From Bacillus sp. SJS (GTDB taxonomy: Bacteria; Bacillota; Bacilli; Bacillales; Bacillaceae), in NCBI RefSeq assembly GCF_000732485.2, contig NZ_JAQV02000004.1, positions 62,001 to 126,000 of the forward strand: a stretch of 64,000 bases of DNA, given 5' to 3'. The notes below the pieces were generated by a model. The model was given only the letters and a program-made list of their open reading frames with translations. It searched no databases and was not told the DNA's origin. This document shows positions 55,909 through 64,000 of this stretch, piece by piece. Position numbers and translations under genes: made by a program. Positions within the stretch are counted from its first letter, which is position 1. Each line of letters begins with the position of its first letter.

Positions 55909-57150
55909 TTATTTTTTGTAATACGCAGCTACTTTTACAATGGCTCTTCCTGTTTCCTCCATATCCTGATTTGTGAAAAATTCGCTCATCGGCAGCTTAA
56001 TAGCCGTTTCCAGGATTTTTTCCGCCTCAGGACAGCTTCCGGCCTCATACGTTTGCTCCGTTAAGCTGAATGGGTACTCGGTTCCCGGATAGGCTGACCG
56101 ATATGAAAAAAGAGGCTGCTTGTAAAGGACTTCTGCTATATAACCAGCCTGATTGGGAATTCCTTCTTCCCTTAAAGCTTCAGAGAATTCTTCCCTCGAG
56201 CAGGTCAGCAAATCCAGGTCAAGCCTGAACATGTAAAACCAGTAGGTCGACACGCTATTTGCCGGGACTTCGGGAGGAAAGATTCCTTGGATTCCCCCGA
56301 TCATTTTCGTGAGCATCTCCCCGAGCTCCGTCCTTCTTGCGCATAAGCCGGGAAGTTTTTTCAGCTGTGCGATTCCTACTGCCCCCTGCAGCTCTGACAT
56401 TCGATAGTTCGGAGCAAGCGAGCTGATTTTCCGGGTAACAGATGAATCAAAACGGGAGTAATTTTTATCGGCAAACGCATGCGCGCGCATGAATACTTCC
56501 TCACCCTGATGATTGACAGCGACCATCCCGCCGTCGCCCGTTGATATATGCTTGAAATCGTTCGTACTAAAGCACCCAAAATGGCCGATTGTTCCCGTCA
56601 GCCTGCCGTTTTGCTTTGCCAGATAGCTTTGTGCACAGTCTTCAATCACGATCAGACCATGCTTATTGGCGATCGCCATAATCTGATCCATCCGGCATGG
56701 AGTTCCAGCGAGATGGACCGCTATAATAGCTTTCGTTTTAGCGGTGATCATACGCTCAATGGAAGCCGGATCCAGATTAAAGCTATAAGGCTCTAAATCT
56801 GCGAAGACGGGTATTGCGTTTTGATAAAGAATTCCAACGACCGTCCCCTGGTCGGTAATCGGGCTTGTAATCACTTCATCTCCTGCGGTAATTCCAGCAG
56901 CTCCCAGAGCTACATGAATGGCTGCTGTGCCAGAGGAAGCCGCAACGCTATGCTGTATTCCATACAGAGCATTAAAATGCTGCAAAAAGGTTTTCACCTT
57001 TGTACCGAAGTGATAAAAAAGGGTATCCTGTTCCAGCGCTTCAAGCAATTCCTTTGCCTCTTCAAGACCAAAGCGCTTGCCTGTGCCAAAGGGTGCCGTT
57101 TTTGTTTTTTTTCCTCCATGAATGGCAAGGAAATCCGTTTGAATGCCCAT
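55909..57150 (-). CDS. DegT/DnrJ/EryC1/StrS-family PLP aminotransferase
   Basis: 413-residue sugar aminotransferase-like PLP enzyme. PLP lysine K200 in STNDFKHISTGDGG, D171 in IEDCAQS and ASSGTAAIHVAL (phosphate binding) are intact, and the RMSELQGAVG block is typical of the family. DegT enzymes usually make amino sugars (or 3-amino-5-hydroxybenzoate); beside transport, aldolase and kinase genes a reversed, catabolic deamination is possible. Sits between the deacetylase (12 bases) and the aldolase. Confidence 0.88.
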   Translation of the reverse strand: MGIQTDFLAIHGGKKTKTAPFGTGKRFGLEEAKELLEALEQDTLFYHFGTKVKTFLQHFNALYGIQHSVAASSGTAAIHVALGAAGITAGDEVITSPITDQGTVVGILYQNAIPVFADLEPYSFNLDPASIERMITAKTKAIIAVHLAGTPCRMDQIMAIANKHGLIVIEDCAQSYLAKQNGRLTGTIGHFGCFSTNDFKHISTGDGGMVAVNHQGEEVFMRAHAFADKNYSRFDSSVTRKISSLAPNYRMSELQGAVGIAQLKKLPGLCARRTELGEMLTKMIGGIQGIFPPEVPANSVSTYWFYMFRLDLDLLTCSREEFSEALREEGIPNQAGYIAEVLYKQPLFSYRSAYPGTEYPFSLTEQTYEAGSCPEAEKILETAIKLPMSEFFTNQDMEETGRAIVKVAAYYKK

Positions 57151-57162
57151 TGAATTCTCCTT

Positions 57163-58863
57163 TCAGGACGTTTGTGCTTGTGTATGCGAGAAGATTTTCT
57201 TCAGGCATAAGTGACCGTAGCGGATCTCGGCTGCCTCTTTCTCCCAATGTGCCTCCTTTGGCACCGGTACCCATATGACTGTATCTGCTCCGGTCACCGC
57301 CCCAGATACGGCCGGTTCACCTGAATCCGAAATTCCTTCAATTTTCATCTTTCTTCTTTCCCGTTCCCAAATCGCAATTTGTTTGGATGTCCAAAATTCA
57401 AATCGGCGGTCACGGGCCGTTTTCACTAATTTTCTGAAAGCCTCCGACACCTTTGGCTGCTCGAGGAAATGAAGCTGATGAAAAAGAAAATGGGCAACCC
57501 CGCCGATTCGTTTCACTTCTTCCAAAAAAGGATCAATCACGGATGTATCTGCAAGGGCATGATGATTAAGGTCCTGTGTTAAAAAGCCGAGCTCGAGAAC
57601 GTTATACTGCCGGTTATTTTCGGTATGCCAGGCAATCGGGTAATAAGGGAGGCACGTTCCAAATAAAAAGCCGATGTTTCCCTTTTTGCTTGGTCCTCTG
57701 GACTGATCAACTTGAATGCCCTCGTTTTCACACCACTCAAACAGCTCTCCCCAGCCTTCAAAGCGGGTATAGTGATTTTTATTTGTATAAACCGTTTTCA
57801 AATCTGCCTTGCTTTTCAAGTCCTGCAGCTGCCGCTTAAACTCTTTCTCGCTCCACAGGCCATTCTCAAGCTCAAGCGCGTTGTAATGGAAGGCAAGCTC
57901 ATGGCCCTCCTGCTTAATCCTTTCATATAAGGGCCTCTCATACCCGGGCTCGATCATGCACCAAGTAGAATGAACTTCGCATTCTTTTAACAGAGAAAGT
58001 GTGATGTCAGCCGATTCTTCCAAATTAAAATCACTGTCATGAGAAATGGTCGCAATATGCTCAATTCCTTCAGGCCATCTTCCCGCGAAAGGGACTGTCA
58101 GCCCTTTTTCCAAAGCCATTTCGGCAAGCTTATGAACGAGCACTTCTCTCCATTTATCCGCATGAGCTTCAGAAAAATAGTTCATCCCTGTTTCGGTCTC
58201 TGCCCTGTCAAAGCTCCAGTCCAAAGTAAAGCTATCGTCCGCCTTCAGCTGGCCATCATCAATACCGGCCGTTCCGTCCGGAGCCGGCTCCCCATCTTTC
58301 CAAATCGGTTCAATCCCCTGCTGTATTCCCACGATGGAGTACGGAATGTCAGCCTGGCAGTGAACAATTTTTCCACTCCCTGAGTGTATGACCGTCCAGA
58401 GCTCTGACAGCACAGGCCCTTTAGGGGATCCGCTCACTAAAAATCCTGATTTCGCGTTCCATCCCGATGGAGCCCCTTTATACCAAGTATTTGTTTTTAA
58501 AAACCGGAGAGGCTTTGGATGCCCCAGACCTTTTGGCGTGTAGCCGTATCCATTTCCCCCGGACTCCGTCTTGTATCCAGCCCAGCTTGCAAGTTTAGGA
58601 GAATCCGATAAATGAATCACCGTTCCCCCTGCCTCCACAAATGAGAGGAGGCCATCAAGTGACTGCCGTGATTCATTCAGCAATCCCGCTATTAATAGAT
58701 CCATCTCTTTTAACGAATCGGTTTGATTTGATAGAACCTGATAGGGAATTCCTAAATGGTCCAGTACTTCTCTAATATAGAAAGCGAAAACATTTTCCTG
58801 TTTTGTCCATTTATCCGCTGCGGCTTGCTCATCAAGCAGCAATCCGATTTTTGCCATCCTCAT
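57163..58863 (-). CDS. Two-domain protein: GATase-like fold plus NodB-type deacetylase
   Basis: 566-residue cytoplasmic protein (no signal). Residues about 1-260 look like a class I glutamine amidotransferase-type fold (MDLLIAGLLNESRQSLDGLL, VEAGGTVIHLS), as seen next to glycoside-active domains. Residues about 265-510 look like a polysaccharide deacetylase barrel: ISHDSDF (D276, D278), GHELAFHYN (H321, H326) and a late LFHQLHF His motif. I infer removal of an N-acyl or similar group from a sugar. ATG overlaps the oxidoreductase stop (ATGA). Confidence 0.72.
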   Translation of the reverse strand: MRMAKIGLLLDEQAAADKWTKQENVFAFYIREVLDHLGIPYQVLSNQTDSLKEMDLLIAGLLNESRQSLDGLLSFVEAGGTVIHLSDSPKLASWAGYKTESGGNGYGYTPKGLGHPKPLRFLKTNTWYKGAPSGWNAKSGFLVSGSPKGPVLSELWTVIHSGSGKIVHCQADIPYSIVGIQQGIEPIWKDGEPAPDGTAGIDDGQLKADDSFTLDWSFDRAETETGMNYFSEAHADKWREVLVHKLAEMALEKGLTVPFAGRWPEGIEHIATISHDSDFNLEESADITLSLLKECEVHSTWCMIEPGYERPLYERIKQEGHELAFHYNALELENGLWSEKEFKRQLQDLKSKADLKTVYTNKNHYTRFEGWGELFEWCENEGIQVDQSRGPSKKGNIGFLFGTCLPYYPIAWHTENNRQYNVLELGFLTQDLNHHALADTSVIDPFLEEVKRIGGVAHFLFHQLHFLEQPKVSEAFRKLVKTARDRRFEFWTSKQIAIWERERRKMKIEGISDSGEPAVSGAVTGADTVIWVPVPKEAHWEKEAAEIRYGHLCLKKIFSHTQAQTS

Positions 58864-59798
58864 GTCTCACACCTGCCCATGCCGGTTCTCTCTTTCTTTG
58901 TTTGAATAACGACTTTTTCGCCACCGCGGTTCCTGCTCAGATTTACCGCTTCAATAAAGTGTATAATTTCAAGCGTCTCTTCATTCTCCGGAACTGGTCT
59001 TCCTGTTTTTGAAAAATTCACGACTTGGTCGAGAAGGGAAGCATAATACGGTTTTTGAGTCCTGCTCAAATTCAAATGCTTCTCACTGTCTTTCATCGTA
59101 ATAACCGCTTCAAAATCAGCCTGTTCGGTTTTCATGCCGAAAAGAGTTCCTGTCCTGCCCCCGCTCCACTCGCACATGACCATTTCCATCTCATCTCTTA
59201 CGGCTGCCTGAACGCTCTCACACCCTTTTCCTAAAATGGAAAAGAGCATTTCAGCCAGATGAATTCCATACCAGAAATAACCAGGCTGTGTCATCTCAAA
59301 AGTTAGCGGACCGATGCATTCCGCATGGTCAATGCGCCCCTTGTATGCAGATAAAAACGTCTGAAGGTTTTCGCCAAACCTCAGTGAAGAGCTGCTCATC
59401 AGCGGAACGTTCCATTTCTTTGCAAGATCGATTATTCTTTTGGCAGAATTGGAGCTGACTGAAAAAGGTTTATCAATAAATACAGGAATTCCATAAGGAC
59501 AAATTTTACGGAACAGCTCCTCGTGCATTCGCCCGTCAACCGACGTTATCCAAACCGCATCACATTTGCCTGCCGCTTCTTCCGGTGTTTCTGTCATTTC
59601 AATGTGATATCTATCTCTTAATAACGATGTATAACGCTCCACCCTATTTATACTTAATGGAAAATCACCTGTGCCTCCCGGATAGGCCGCCTTAATTAAA
59701 ACACGTTCAATAAAGTGAGGATTTTCAGGATTCATAACAAGATCAGTAAAAATTTCTGCGTGGGACGTATCAAGTCCGATCATCGCAATGTTCAGCAT
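58860..59798 (-). CDS. Gfo/Idh/MocA-family oxidoreductase
   Basis: 312-residue NAD(P)-dependent sugar dehydrogenase family protein. The start MLNIAMIGLDTSHAEIF replaces the usual GxGxxG loop by GLDTSH, a variant; the catalytic Lys region is VFIDKPFS (K110, family EKP). The later substrate domain is complete. ATG at 59798 follows AAGGGGTGAGGGG; the longer frame is unsupported. Coupled to the deacetylase by a four-base overlap. Probably oxidises or reduces the imported sugar. Confidence 0.86.
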   Translation of the reverse strand: MLNIAMIGLDTSHAEIFTDLVMNPENPHFIERVLIKAAYPGGTGDFPLSINRVERYTSLLRDRYHIEMTETPEEAAGKCDAVWITSVDGRMHEELFRKICPYGIPVFIDKPFSVSSNSAKRIIDLAKKWNVPLMSSSSLRFGENLQTFLSAYKGRIDHAECIGPLTFEMTQPGYFWYGIHLAEMLFSILGKGCESVQAAVRDEMEMVMCEWSGGRTGTLFGMKTEQADFEAVITMKDSEKHLNLSRTQKPYYASLLDQVVNFSKTGRPVPENEETLEIIHFIEAVNLSRNRGGEKVVIQTKKERTGMGRCET

Positions 59799-59885
59799 CC
59801 CCTCACCCCTTCCAGCAAAAATCAACTTTCCACAGCTTTTTTGTTTCATGTTCCAGAGAGGCTTACATGTCAATTGCATGTATAG

Positions 59886-59932
59886 GAAGAAAAAGGGGCT
59901 CGGGATTCATAAAAACCCAGCCCCCTTTGCTC
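59886..59932 (-). terminator. Intra-operon terminator between lipoprotein and oxidoreductase
   Basis: AAAGG.GGCT.GGG / CCC.AGCC.CCTTT stem with two bulges, then TTTTTCTTCC on the minus strand. Placed between the transport and the enzyme genes, so some readthrough must feed the latter. Confidence 0.65.
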
Positions 59933-61486
59933 TTACTTCCAGTGCTCCCCATCTTTAATTTGAGAATTGTACTCCTCAATCATTTTCTGTCCGCCCATAT
60001 TCAAAAATTCCTCAACCATCTTATCCCATTCAGAAACAGGACGCTGACCTGCAATCATTTTTGCCTGTTCATCAAAAAGGAACTGATCAAATTCTTCTTT
60101 TTTCTGCTGTGCCGTTTCAGAGACAAGACCATTTACAGGATTCATGTAATGCTTTGTAGACTTGTGCATTTCTTCAAGCTCTTTCGCAAGCTTGGAGACT
60201 TTTTCATTTTTATAATCTTTGTAGAACTCATTCACATCTTCATTTGGAGGCCACATTGCATTATCTACATAGTACGTAGAAGGCGTTTTTCCTTCTGTGG
60301 CAAAATTCGGGTCAAGTACCGCTGTTCCATCCTGCATTGTGTATCCTTTTCCTTCATTTCCCCACCACCAGTCAAACTCTTTATTCTCAGGTGTCCGTTG
60401 TTCACGCGGATAGAAGGTGCGCCCAAATTCCATCATTTCAAGGATTTTTTTAATTTTGCCCGGATCCTTTGCCAGGTCAGCTGAAATGGCAGTAATACCG
60501 CCGTAGCCTGAAGTGGCTGTATATCCCGTGTTTCCATCAGGATCAGCAAATGGGTATAGCGGAGCGAATTCTGCATTCGGCTGAAGCTCCAATAATCCGG
60601 CATAATAAGGTTCGGACATTCCTCTCGGCGCCCCAACGAAAATTCCCGCTTTGCCTGAGAAGAACTCCTTATTCGTATCTGGCCATGTTAGAACCGCATA
60701 ATCCTGCGTGATGGCTTTTTCTTTGTAAAGATCGGCAAAAAACTGAATCATTTCTTTGCGTGCATCAGAGATCATTCCCGGAATATATTTGCCGTCTTTA
60801 TCTTTGTGCAGCCAGGACTCTGCATTCCAATAAGCCCCCATGTCAAAGTCCGGGTTGATTTTCTCTCCCATTGCAAATCCGTACGTATCATTTTTTCCAT
60901 TTCCGTCTGGATCATTTTTGGTGAAAGCTAACGCTACTGCTTTTAGCTCTTCATAGTTTTTCGGCATTTCAAGCCCAAGTTTATCCAACCAATCCTTACG
61001 GATAATCGGAGTCAGGTCCGCTTCAGGGTAATAAGTAGGAATCCCGTAGATTTTTCCGTTTACCTTCATGGATTCCCAAATGTGATCTGGAACATTTTTC
61101 AGGGTCTCATATTTCCCGATGTATTCATCAAGAGGCAAAAATGCACCTTGTCCGGCCCATTTTGCAAATCTTGTGTCCACAGCTTCAAATCCAACCATGT
61201 CCGGTACATCCCCAGAAGCTACCACTGCAGAAAGCTTTTCCTGATAATCAGCCTGCGGAACGAATTGAACCTGATAATCCACATTGAATTTTTCATTAAT
61301 CATTTTCAGTCCGGCGCCATCTTTTGGAGGCGGATCCCCAAAACGAAAATCAATGGCGGTTACCGTATATTTTTTATTCGGATCCTTTTCGTTCTCTGCC
61401 GGTTTAGAAGCGGTATCATTTGACGTACAGCCTCCTGCCAGAAGAATGCCTGCTAATATAAGACTTAACCCTTTCGCTCTCTTCAT
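59933..61486 (-). CDS. ABC transporter sugar-binding lipoprotein (LplA-like)
   Basis: 517-residue extracellular solute-binding protein of the large CUT1/LplA group. Signal peptide ends at the lipobox LLAGGC with lipidated C20. Body segments such as SGYGGITAISADLAKDP and FAKWAGQGAFLPLDEYI fit family 1 binding proteins for oligosaccharides. It works with the two permeases at 61545 and 62443. ATG preceded by GGAGGGA. Confidence 0.9.
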   Translation of the reverse strand: MKRAKGLSLILAGILLAGGCTSNDTASKPAENEKDPNKKYTVTAIDFRFGDPPPKDGAGLKMINEKFNVDYQVQFVPQADYQEKLSAVVASGDVPDMVGFEAVDTRFAKWAGQGAFLPLDEYIGKYETLKNVPDHIWESMKVNGKIYGIPTYYPEADLTPIIRKDWLDKLGLEMPKNYEELKAVALAFTKNDPDGNGKNDTYGFAMGEKINPDFDMGAYWNAESWLHKDKDGKYIPGMISDARKEMIQFFADLYKEKAITQDYAVLTWPDTNKEFFSGKAGIFVGAPRGMSEPYYAGLLELQPNAEFAPLYPFADPDGNTGYTATSGYGGITAISADLAKDPGKIKKILEMMEFGRTFYPREQRTPENKEFDWWWGNEGKGYTMQDGTAVLDPNFATEGKTPSTYYVDNAMWPPNEDVNEFYKDYKNEKVSKLAKELEEMHKSTKHYMNPVNGLVSETAQQKKEEFDQFLFDEQAKMIAGQRPVSEWDKMVEEFLNMGGQKMIEEYNSQIKDGEHWK

Positions 61487-61544
61487 CCCAATCCCTCCGT
61501 TTACGGTAATTGACCCATGAAATCAACTTGAATGCAGCCTTTCT

Positions 61545-62420
61545 TCACCCTTTAACAGATCCAAGCATCACCCCTTTAGCAAAATGTTTTTGAAGAAATG
61601 GATACACAAGCAAAATTGGCAATGTGGCAAGCAGGATTGCCGCCATTTGTATGGTTTCAGGAGGCGGGGGACTTTCAAGCATTGCCGCTGTACTTCCAAG
61701 CGCCGAGTTCGGTTCATTGATGACAACAATCTGCCGCAAAACCACTTGAATCGGCCAAAGCGACGGATCATTCAAGTAAAGAATTCCAGTAAAGTAGTTG
61801 TTCCAATGCATCACTGCATAAAACAAGCCAAACGCAGCAAGAGCAGGTTTGGATAGCGGAAGGACAATTTTCCAGAACACCTGCCCTTCATTCGCTCCAT
61901 CAATTAAAGCCGCATCGTGAAGCTCTTCAGGGATGTTCAGGAAAAACTGTCTCATGACAATTAAATAAAAAGGACTGATTGCAACCGGAATAATCAGCGA
62001 CCAAATCGAATTCAGAAGGCCGGTAGCTTTGACCACAAGGTAAGTTGGAATCATTCCGGCACTGAATAGAATGGTAAAGAGCACGAACAGAATGAAGAAT
62101 CTTTGACCGGCAATCGGACGGGCAAGAGCATATGCCATAGTGGCTGTAAAAAATAAATTCACGATTGTCCCTGCGACCGTTATAAAAACCGTCACTCCAA
62201 GCGACCTTAAAAAGTTTTGGGAGCTGAGGATGTATTCATAAGCATCTGTTACCCATTGCTTTGGCCAAAGCAGAAAGTCATTGTTTAAAAAATCGGATAA
62301 GGAAGAAAAGGAGACTGTAAAAATATAAAGAAAAGGAAAAATCATCACAAATCCTATCAGGAGCAGTGCGAGCATATTGAACCCTTCCAGAATCCGGTCA
62401 GGTATTGAGCGATGGTGCAT
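61545..62420 (-). CDS. ABC sugar permease, LplC/YtcP type
   Basis: 291-residue membrane permease with six helices and the EAA loop EELHDAALIDGANEGQVFWKIVLPLSKP. LplC-like ones end with the FAKGVMLGSVKG tail. ATG at 62420 is favoured by GGATGTGA five bases upstream; ATG at 62435 lacks a site. Follows the LplB-like gene closely. Confidence 0.9.
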   Translation of the reverse strand: MHHRSIPDRILEGFNMLALLLIGFVMIFPFLYIFTVSFSSLSDFLNNDFLLWPKQWVTDAYEYILSSQNFLRSLGVTVFITVAGTIVNLFFTATMAYALARPIAGQRFFILFVLFTILFSAGMIPTYLVVKATGLLNSIWSLIIPVAISPFYLIVMRQFFLNIPEELHDAALIDGANEGQVFWKIVLPLSKPALAAFGLFYAVMHWNNYFTGILYLNDPSLWPIQVVLRQIVVINEPNSALGSTAAMLESPPPPETIQMAAILLATLPILLVYPFLQKHFAKGVMLGSVKG

Positions 62421-62442
62421 ATCGTTCACATCCATTCATGGT

Positions 62443-63420
62443 TTAATAGAGGCCTTCCTGACCAAATCTCTTCGCAAGCCGATTGGCAGTGACCACAAGG
62501 ATCAATCCGACCACTCCTTTAAACAGTCCGACGGCAGTGGCAAAACCGTAGTCCGCCTGCTGAATGCCTTTAAAATACACAAACGTATCCAAAACATTTC
62601 CAACATCCATATTAAATGGATTCAGCATGAGGAAAATCTGCTCAAAACCGCTGTCCAGAACGTTTCCCAGTCTCAAAATCAGCAAGATCAAAATCGTGCT
62701 CTTTAGAGCAGGCAGCGTAATATACCATATTTGCTTTAAACGTCCGGCACCATCCATAATCGCCGCTTCATATAGCTGCGGATTAATTCCAGACAGCGCT
62801 GCAAGGAAAATAATCGTTCCCCAACCGGCCTCTTTCCAAATCACCTGAAGGACGATAAGCGGCTGAAAAAAGGCAGGATTGGTCAGGAAAGGAATCGAAT
62901 CAAGACCTGCCGCCATCAGCATACTGTTGATGAGGCCTTCACTTCTCAAGAAAATAACGGTAATGCCGACAACCACCACCCAGGATAAAAAGTGAGGCAG
63001 ATAAATGACTGATTGAACAATTCGTTTAAACGTTTGGCTTCTTACCTCATTAAGCATAATGGCTAAAATAATCGGAACTGGAAAAGCGAATACGATCTGG
63101 AGAAATGAGAGACTTAATGTATTCCAGATTACTTGCAGAACATCACTGTTTGAGAAAATTTTCTCAAAGTGTGCGAAGCCGACCCATGGACTTTCGATAA
63201 TCCCCTGAAACGGATTATAATCCTTGAACGCAAGCACCAAACCAAGCATCGGAATGTATTTATAAATCAGGAAGTAGAGAAATCCCGGAAGCAGAAGCAG
63301 GTATAAATAACGCTGTCTGAGAAATGATCGTTTCGCCTTAGCAGCCAGTGATATTTTTTGCACCGGCAGTTTTTCATTCAATTTAGGCACGACTGGGGTT
63401 TGTACGGGCTGATTTTCCAT
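62443..63420 (-). CDS. ABC sugar permease, LplB/YteP type
   Basis: 325-residue permease with a long cytosolic N-terminus, six membrane helices and the EAA loop LYEAAIMDGAGRLKQIWYITLPAL. Pairs with the LplC-like permease. No ATPase gene is in the locus; related Bacillus systems share the MsmX ATPase encoded elsewhere. GGAGGGA site. Confidence 0.92.
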   Translation of the reverse strand: MENQPVQTPVVPKLNEKLPVQKISLAAKAKRSFLRQRYLYLLLLPGFLYFLIYKYIPMLGLVLAFKDYNPFQGIIESPWVGFAHFEKIFSNSDVLQVIWNTLSLSFLQIVFAFPVPIILAIMLNEVRSQTFKRIVQSVIYLPHFLSWVVVVGITVIFLRSEGLINSMLMAAGLDSIPFLTNPAFFQPLIVLQVIWKEAGWGTIIFLAALSGINPQLYEAAIMDGAGRLKQIWYITLPALKSTILILLILRLGNVLDSGFEQIFLMLNPFNMDVGNVLDTFVYFKGIQQADYGFATAVGLFKGVVGLILVVTANRLAKRFGQEGLY

Positions 63421-63476
63421 GTGATCCCTCCTTATATACCTGTATAGAACTTGTATTTTATTATTCAGAGAGGGTC

Positions 63477-64000
63477 TTACCCTGCTCTTGACGGATGCAG
63501 CTTATGAAACCTTCTGCTGCAAGCCCATTCAATAAAGAAAATCGGTCCGGATATAGCGAAGAATGGCAAAAGTCCAGGGATATAGAACAAGATAACCGCT
63601 ATTAATAAAAGTCCGGCTGCCAGCAGAAAGAAAGTAGCGGGGTACCCTAACAAAAGATAGATGGAATTTTTTACGTATCCAAAGCTTTTCATATCATAAT
63701 GAACATAAAGTGAAAAAACAGTAATGAATCCAAAGAGCCAGACAGCAAGCAGGATAAAGCATAAATATGAGGCTAGCAGTGCGTAAATGGAGGGAAATGA
63801 CCGAAAAAAACTATAATCAATATAAAGAATGGCTCCTATTGAAAAAAAGAGGTATCCCAGCTTGTTTGTATTCTTCCATTCTCTCCTGTAATATTCCCTG
63901 AACACCTTGCCTGCCTTCTGATCTTCGCCTTTGATTAAAGTCCTGACTGTATGGTGGGCAGCTGCTGTAGCAGGGAAAATCCCAAGTACCACAAGCCCGG
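63477..64000 (-). CDS. DUF624/YesL-like membrane protein (5' end outside window)
   Basis: At least 174 residues; the frame remains open to the window edge, so the start is missing. DUF624 hallmark FPATAAAHHTVRTLIKGE and four membrane segments are seen. YesL-type proteins accompany LplABC-type oligosaccharide transporters in Bacillus operons. Stop lies 56 bases before the LplB-like start. Confidence 0.85.
   Translation of the reverse strand, partial: GLVVLGIFPATAAAHHTVRTLIKGEDQKAGKVFREYYRREWKNTNKLGYLFFSIGAILYIDYSFFRSFPSIYALLASYLCFILLAVWLFGFITVFSLYVHYDMKSFGYVKNSIYLLLGYPATFFLLAAGLLLIAVILFYIPGLLPFFAISGPIFFIEWACSRRFHKLHPSRAG

Noticed and set aside
59867-60484. 205-codon plus-strand ORF
   Set aside because: Lies antisense to the sugar-binding lipoprotein, whose signal peptide and family sequence are clear; composition is that of a shadow frame.
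63421-63476. Catabolite-responsive (CcpA) site before the transporter genes
   Set aside because: No match to the TGWAANCGNTNWCA pattern here, nor in the 59799-59932 or 61487-61544 gaps; the operon promoter is probably outside the window.

Overview
The window is chromosomal DNA of a spore-forming member of the Bacillaceae close to Bacillus/Metabacillus. The evidence is a nearly unbroken stretch of B. subtilis-type gene order (comEA ... sigK ... yrhCBA ... pbpI-greA-udk ... alaS ... recD2 ... hisS-aspS ... relA-apt-recJ), Bacillus-type strong Shine-Dalgarno sites with many TTG/GTG starts, T-box leaders, and sporulation genes (sigK, sda, small YjcZ- and YrzI-like proteins). Almost everything is on the minus strand; the plus-strand genes are comER, sda, sigK, yrzA, rarA, yrvJ and two tiny membrane proteins.

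Layout. 1-8350: comEA/comER, the yqeG-yqeH-aroE-yhbY-nadD-yqeK-rsfS-yqeM operon (ribosome assembly, shikimate, NAD), then sda behind a cluster of DnaA boxes, and a GDSL lipoprotein. 8350-14300: an uninterrupted sigK (no skin element), a small-ORF/repeat region, and the CymR-type yrrT-mtnN-mccA-mccB-yrhC methionine-to-cysteine operon. 14300-23500: yrrS-pbpI, greA, the tRNA wobble-uridine operon trmR-trhP1-trhP2 with udk, mltG, and yrzL-ruvX-yrzB. 23500-30100: alaS under a T-box, yrrI, an accessory NERD-domain gene followed by a five-copy 21-bp tandem repeat, and yrzQ/yrzR/yrrD. 30100-39360: recD2, yrrB, mnmA, an IscS-type desulfurase, cymR, rarA, a nested inverted-repeat element, an SDR gene and tcdA. 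39400-51430: 6S-1 RNA, aspS, hisS under a T-box, yrzK-like, the amidase yrvJ, dtd, relA, apt, recJ and a tiny membrane protein.

51430-64000 departs from the conserved backbone. After a histidine-phosphatase gene comes an eleven-gene minus-strand carbohydrate locus that runs off the right edge: a YesL-like membrane protein, two LplB/LplC-type permeases, a LplA-type binding lipoprotein, a Gfo/Idh/MocA oxidoreductase, a two-domain putative deacetylase, a DegT/AHBA-type PLP aminotransferase, a class II aldolase, a PfkB sugar-phosphate kinase, a SIS-domain isomerase and a ROK-family protein without the usual zinc motif. Together these could import an oligosaccharide, remove acyl groups, oxidise and transaminate a sugar, isomerise and phosphorylate it and split it by an aldolase. 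The aminotransferase plus deacetylase point to an N-acylated amino sugar, but the substrate cannot be read from the sequence. This locus is the best candidate for an undescribed system. No transposase, phage, tRNA, rRNA or CRISPR array was seen.
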